Shown: positions 63,501 through 64,000 of the stretch, piece by piece
Numbering within the stretch: position 1 is the stretch's first letter
Layout: every line of letters starts with the position of its first letter
Source: Mucilaginibacter tolerans
Lineage (GTDB): Bacteria; Bacteroidota; Bacteroidia; Sphingobacteriales; Sphingobacteriaceae
DNA: 64,000 nucleotides
NCBI RefSeq assembly: GCF_030519375.1
Contig: NZ_JAUMKB010000003.1
Location: 124,001 to 188,000, forward strand
Direction: 5' to 3'
Made by a program: the position numbers and the translations under genes
Notes under the pieces: model-generated
Seen by the model: only the letters and a program-made list of their open reading frames with translations
Databases searched by the model: none
Told to the model about the DNA's origin: nothing

Positions 63501-63880
63501 TGTACAGAATATCCAAGCCGTTTAGTTTCTTTTTTGATACCAAGCGCGGTTACAACAACCTCGTTAAGCACTTTGCTTTCGGCTTTGAAGTTGACATTGT
63601 ATGTGGTTTCATCACCTACAGTTACTACCTGTTGTGAATAACCTACATATTTAAAAATAAGGACTTGCCCTTTACTGGCATTAATAGAATAATGCCCATT
63701 GACATCTGTAACGGCGCCGACTGCGGTACCTTTGACAAGGACACTGACTCCCATCATAGGCTGCTGGTTTTCATCGGTTACCACACCGGCGATTTTGGTT
63801 TGCCCGAATGAGAGTACCGGGGCAAGGAATAATAACGTCATCGTTATCATTGTCCTTAAGTGAATGTAAAGCTGCTTCAT
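60566..63880 (-). CDS. SusC/RagA family TonB-linked outer-membrane transporter
   Basis: ATG 63880 is preferred over a TTG 14 codons upstream, giving 1104 residues with a signal peptide ending LSFGQ. A carboxypeptidase-D regulatory-like domain (KIAGVVTDENQQPMMGVSVLVKGT) precedes a TonB box region (LNEVVVTALGIKKETKRLGYS), the plug (VLLRGSPINFYVVDGIPI, LKGPTAAALYGSRGINGAILITTKRG) and the beta-barrel ending in an aromatic (INLNVVF). No sigma/anti-sigma pair adjoins it. With SusD it imports a substrate that the neighbouring phosphatase and GDPD probably process. Confidence 0.95.
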   Translation of the reverse strand: MKQLYIHLRTMITMTLLFLAPVLSFGQTKIAGVVTDENQQPMMGVSVLVKGTAVGAVTDVNGHYSINASKGQVLIFKYVGYSQQVVTVGDETTYNVNFKAESKVLNEVVVTALGIKKETKRLGYSVQEIKGAELIKAREADPINGLTGKIAGLNVGINQELLASPVVLLRGSPINFYVVDGIPINSDTHNINPDDIDSYTILKGPTAAALYGSRGINGAILITTKRGKAEKRGFTVELNSSTQFNKGFIAIPKVQNNYGGGDNDKYAFGDGAGGGVNDGDYDVWGPRLNAGLLLPQYDGVNDPTKTYTTTFLDGSTFTGHIKPTPWVARGVNNLEGFLQTGVLTSNNIAISSTSEKSNVRMSVTHGYQRGITPNTGVNTVNFNILAGYNFSKKFKVEGNLNYNRQFTDNIPDVTYGPNSIIYNVDIWTGADWNINQVRNYWQPGKEGIQSLFVEYKRYHNPWFQSYEWLHGHYKNDIYGWGAFTYSPNKDFDITLRSNITTYDVLRTEKEPFSAHPYGDEHNHGNYREDRRDLFENNTDLLLKYNFNNIVNSGVTINALAGGTLRTLKYTSSFVSTDELLIHDVYTFQNTINPLRAYNFDSDLITTSVYGSADISYKNYFTIAATARSEKSSALQNQSFFYPSVSISTPISDYIKLPDAISFFKLRASYANVKDGGTSPYIGPAGYPVGYGTPYQTTYGGPNYTTSQPAYVLGKSYGNITAASAPTNSVDPKLKPSTRSNYEGGFEMRFLRDRLGLSGTYFVYKDGPQIFSQQLSETNGSDQSFLTNGFATKRTGYEISINGTPITSQDFKWDVLLNVSTYKEVYDAFPPGLTVYNQFFHIGDRVDKLYGAMEAQTPDGKVIHDASGLPRYLPVAQYLGNADPDFSWAINNKFRYKSFTLSFQFDGMVGGKIQDRVYRKLVEGGRGQVTDEGVIGAARLYESQHWGDPGFKGAVYSDGTPMLGHDGVTVAAGSPDIQFDPITGVITNYSQVKFSPNVTPVKYVQDYVNNFYNDPQHTVISKTYAKLREVVIGYALPKEFVNKLSLQKVEFSVVGRNLLYFFKKGYKDIDVDQYPGRDINGNANREYNLQTPTTRSYGINLNVVF

Positions 63881-63927
63881 CTGTGAATTAATTAGGTGAG
63901 AAGGATATTTTTCATGCAGCAATACTA

Positions 63928-63956
63928 AACTTAGTTTATTATTTGTAAACTAAGTT
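63928..63956. promoter_or_regulatory. perfect inverted repeat upstream of susC
   Basis: AACTTAGTTTA (63928-63938) and TAAACTAAGTT (63946-63956) are perfectly complementary around a 7-nt spacer, 47 bp upstream of the susC start. It could be an operator for a dimeric regulator or a hairpin in the leader. The flanking DNA to the window end is AT-rich. Confidence 0.6.
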
Positions 63957-64000
63957 AATATTAAGGAAAGCTTAAGATTATGTCTTAAACACGTTAAGGA

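Noticed and set aside
1..64000. tRNA, rRNA, riboswitch, CRISPR, IS or prophage features
   Set aside because: I looked for them and saw no convincing case; only computation could exclude divergent small RNAs.

Overview
The window is chromosomal DNA from a Bacteroidota bacterium, most likely a member of the Sphingobacteriaceae close to Mucilaginibacter or Pedobacter. This is inferred from a SusC/SusD pair, bacillithiol genes (bshA, ytxJ), Bacteroidota-type -7 promoter elements (TAnnTTTG), many lipoprotein signals, a recF-DUF721 pair and LytTR/LytS signalling. No rRNA, tRNA, CRISPR array, transposase, integrase or phage gene was seen. The first 38 kb look like ordinary housekeeping chromosome; the last 25 kb are richer in accessory, nutrient-related genes.

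Layout. 1-3.2 kb (minus): mutL followed by two rhomboid proteases, the second cut by the window edge. 3.5-6.9 kb (plus): a lipoprotein amidohydrolase overlapping a serine hydrolase that looks like the back half of a GH3/beta-lactamase fusion. 7.1-16.7 kb: bshA, a lactonase, a pseudouridine synthase with a repetitive basic tail, a lytic transglycosylase, uvrA and nnr. 16.9-21.1 kb (minus): a run of TPR protein, ribH, a 36-residue lipoprotein, ytxJ, lipA, an ECF sigma factor and its anti-sigma factor. 21.3-28.7 kb: recF, DUF721, ndk, nrnA-like, two FKBP isomerases, tatD and an asparaginase. 28.9-37.0 kb (minus): a CzcCBA-type metal efflux system with its two-component regulator. 37.1-39.3 kb: a VOC protein and a LytT/LytS pair.

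39.5-52.3 kb (plus, one gene reversed) is a carbohydrate-related block. It holds two closely related GMC flavoprotein dehydrogenases with a C-x5-C-x3-C motif matching the 3Fe-4S site of FAD-dependent glucose/fructose dehydrogenases, a xylose-isomerase-like TIM-barrel protein, a GH3 beta-glucosidase, a NagB-like isomerase and several uncharacterised secreted or membrane proteins. A plausible joint role is oxidation-dependent glycoside breakdown, but no substrate is shown. 52.7-56.8 kb: a fatty-acid desaturase, a secreted ADP-ribosylglycohydrolase-fold protein, a peroxiredoxin and an AhpD-like partner. 56.9-63.9 kb (minus): SusC, SusD, an alkaline-phosphatase-superfamily enzyme and a glycerophosphodiesterase, which together suggest uptake and breakdown of a phosphodiester or phosphoester nutrient.

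The least expected signal is in the spacers. At least five intergenic regions carry arrays of different 7-nt words in strict heptad phase, usually as two inverted arms, and a sixth has a looser 7-8 nt version. There are also two larger hairpin elements that look like dispersed repeats, a pair of palindromes inside the metal-efflux operon, and three places where a hairpin terminator runs straight into the -7 element of the next gene.
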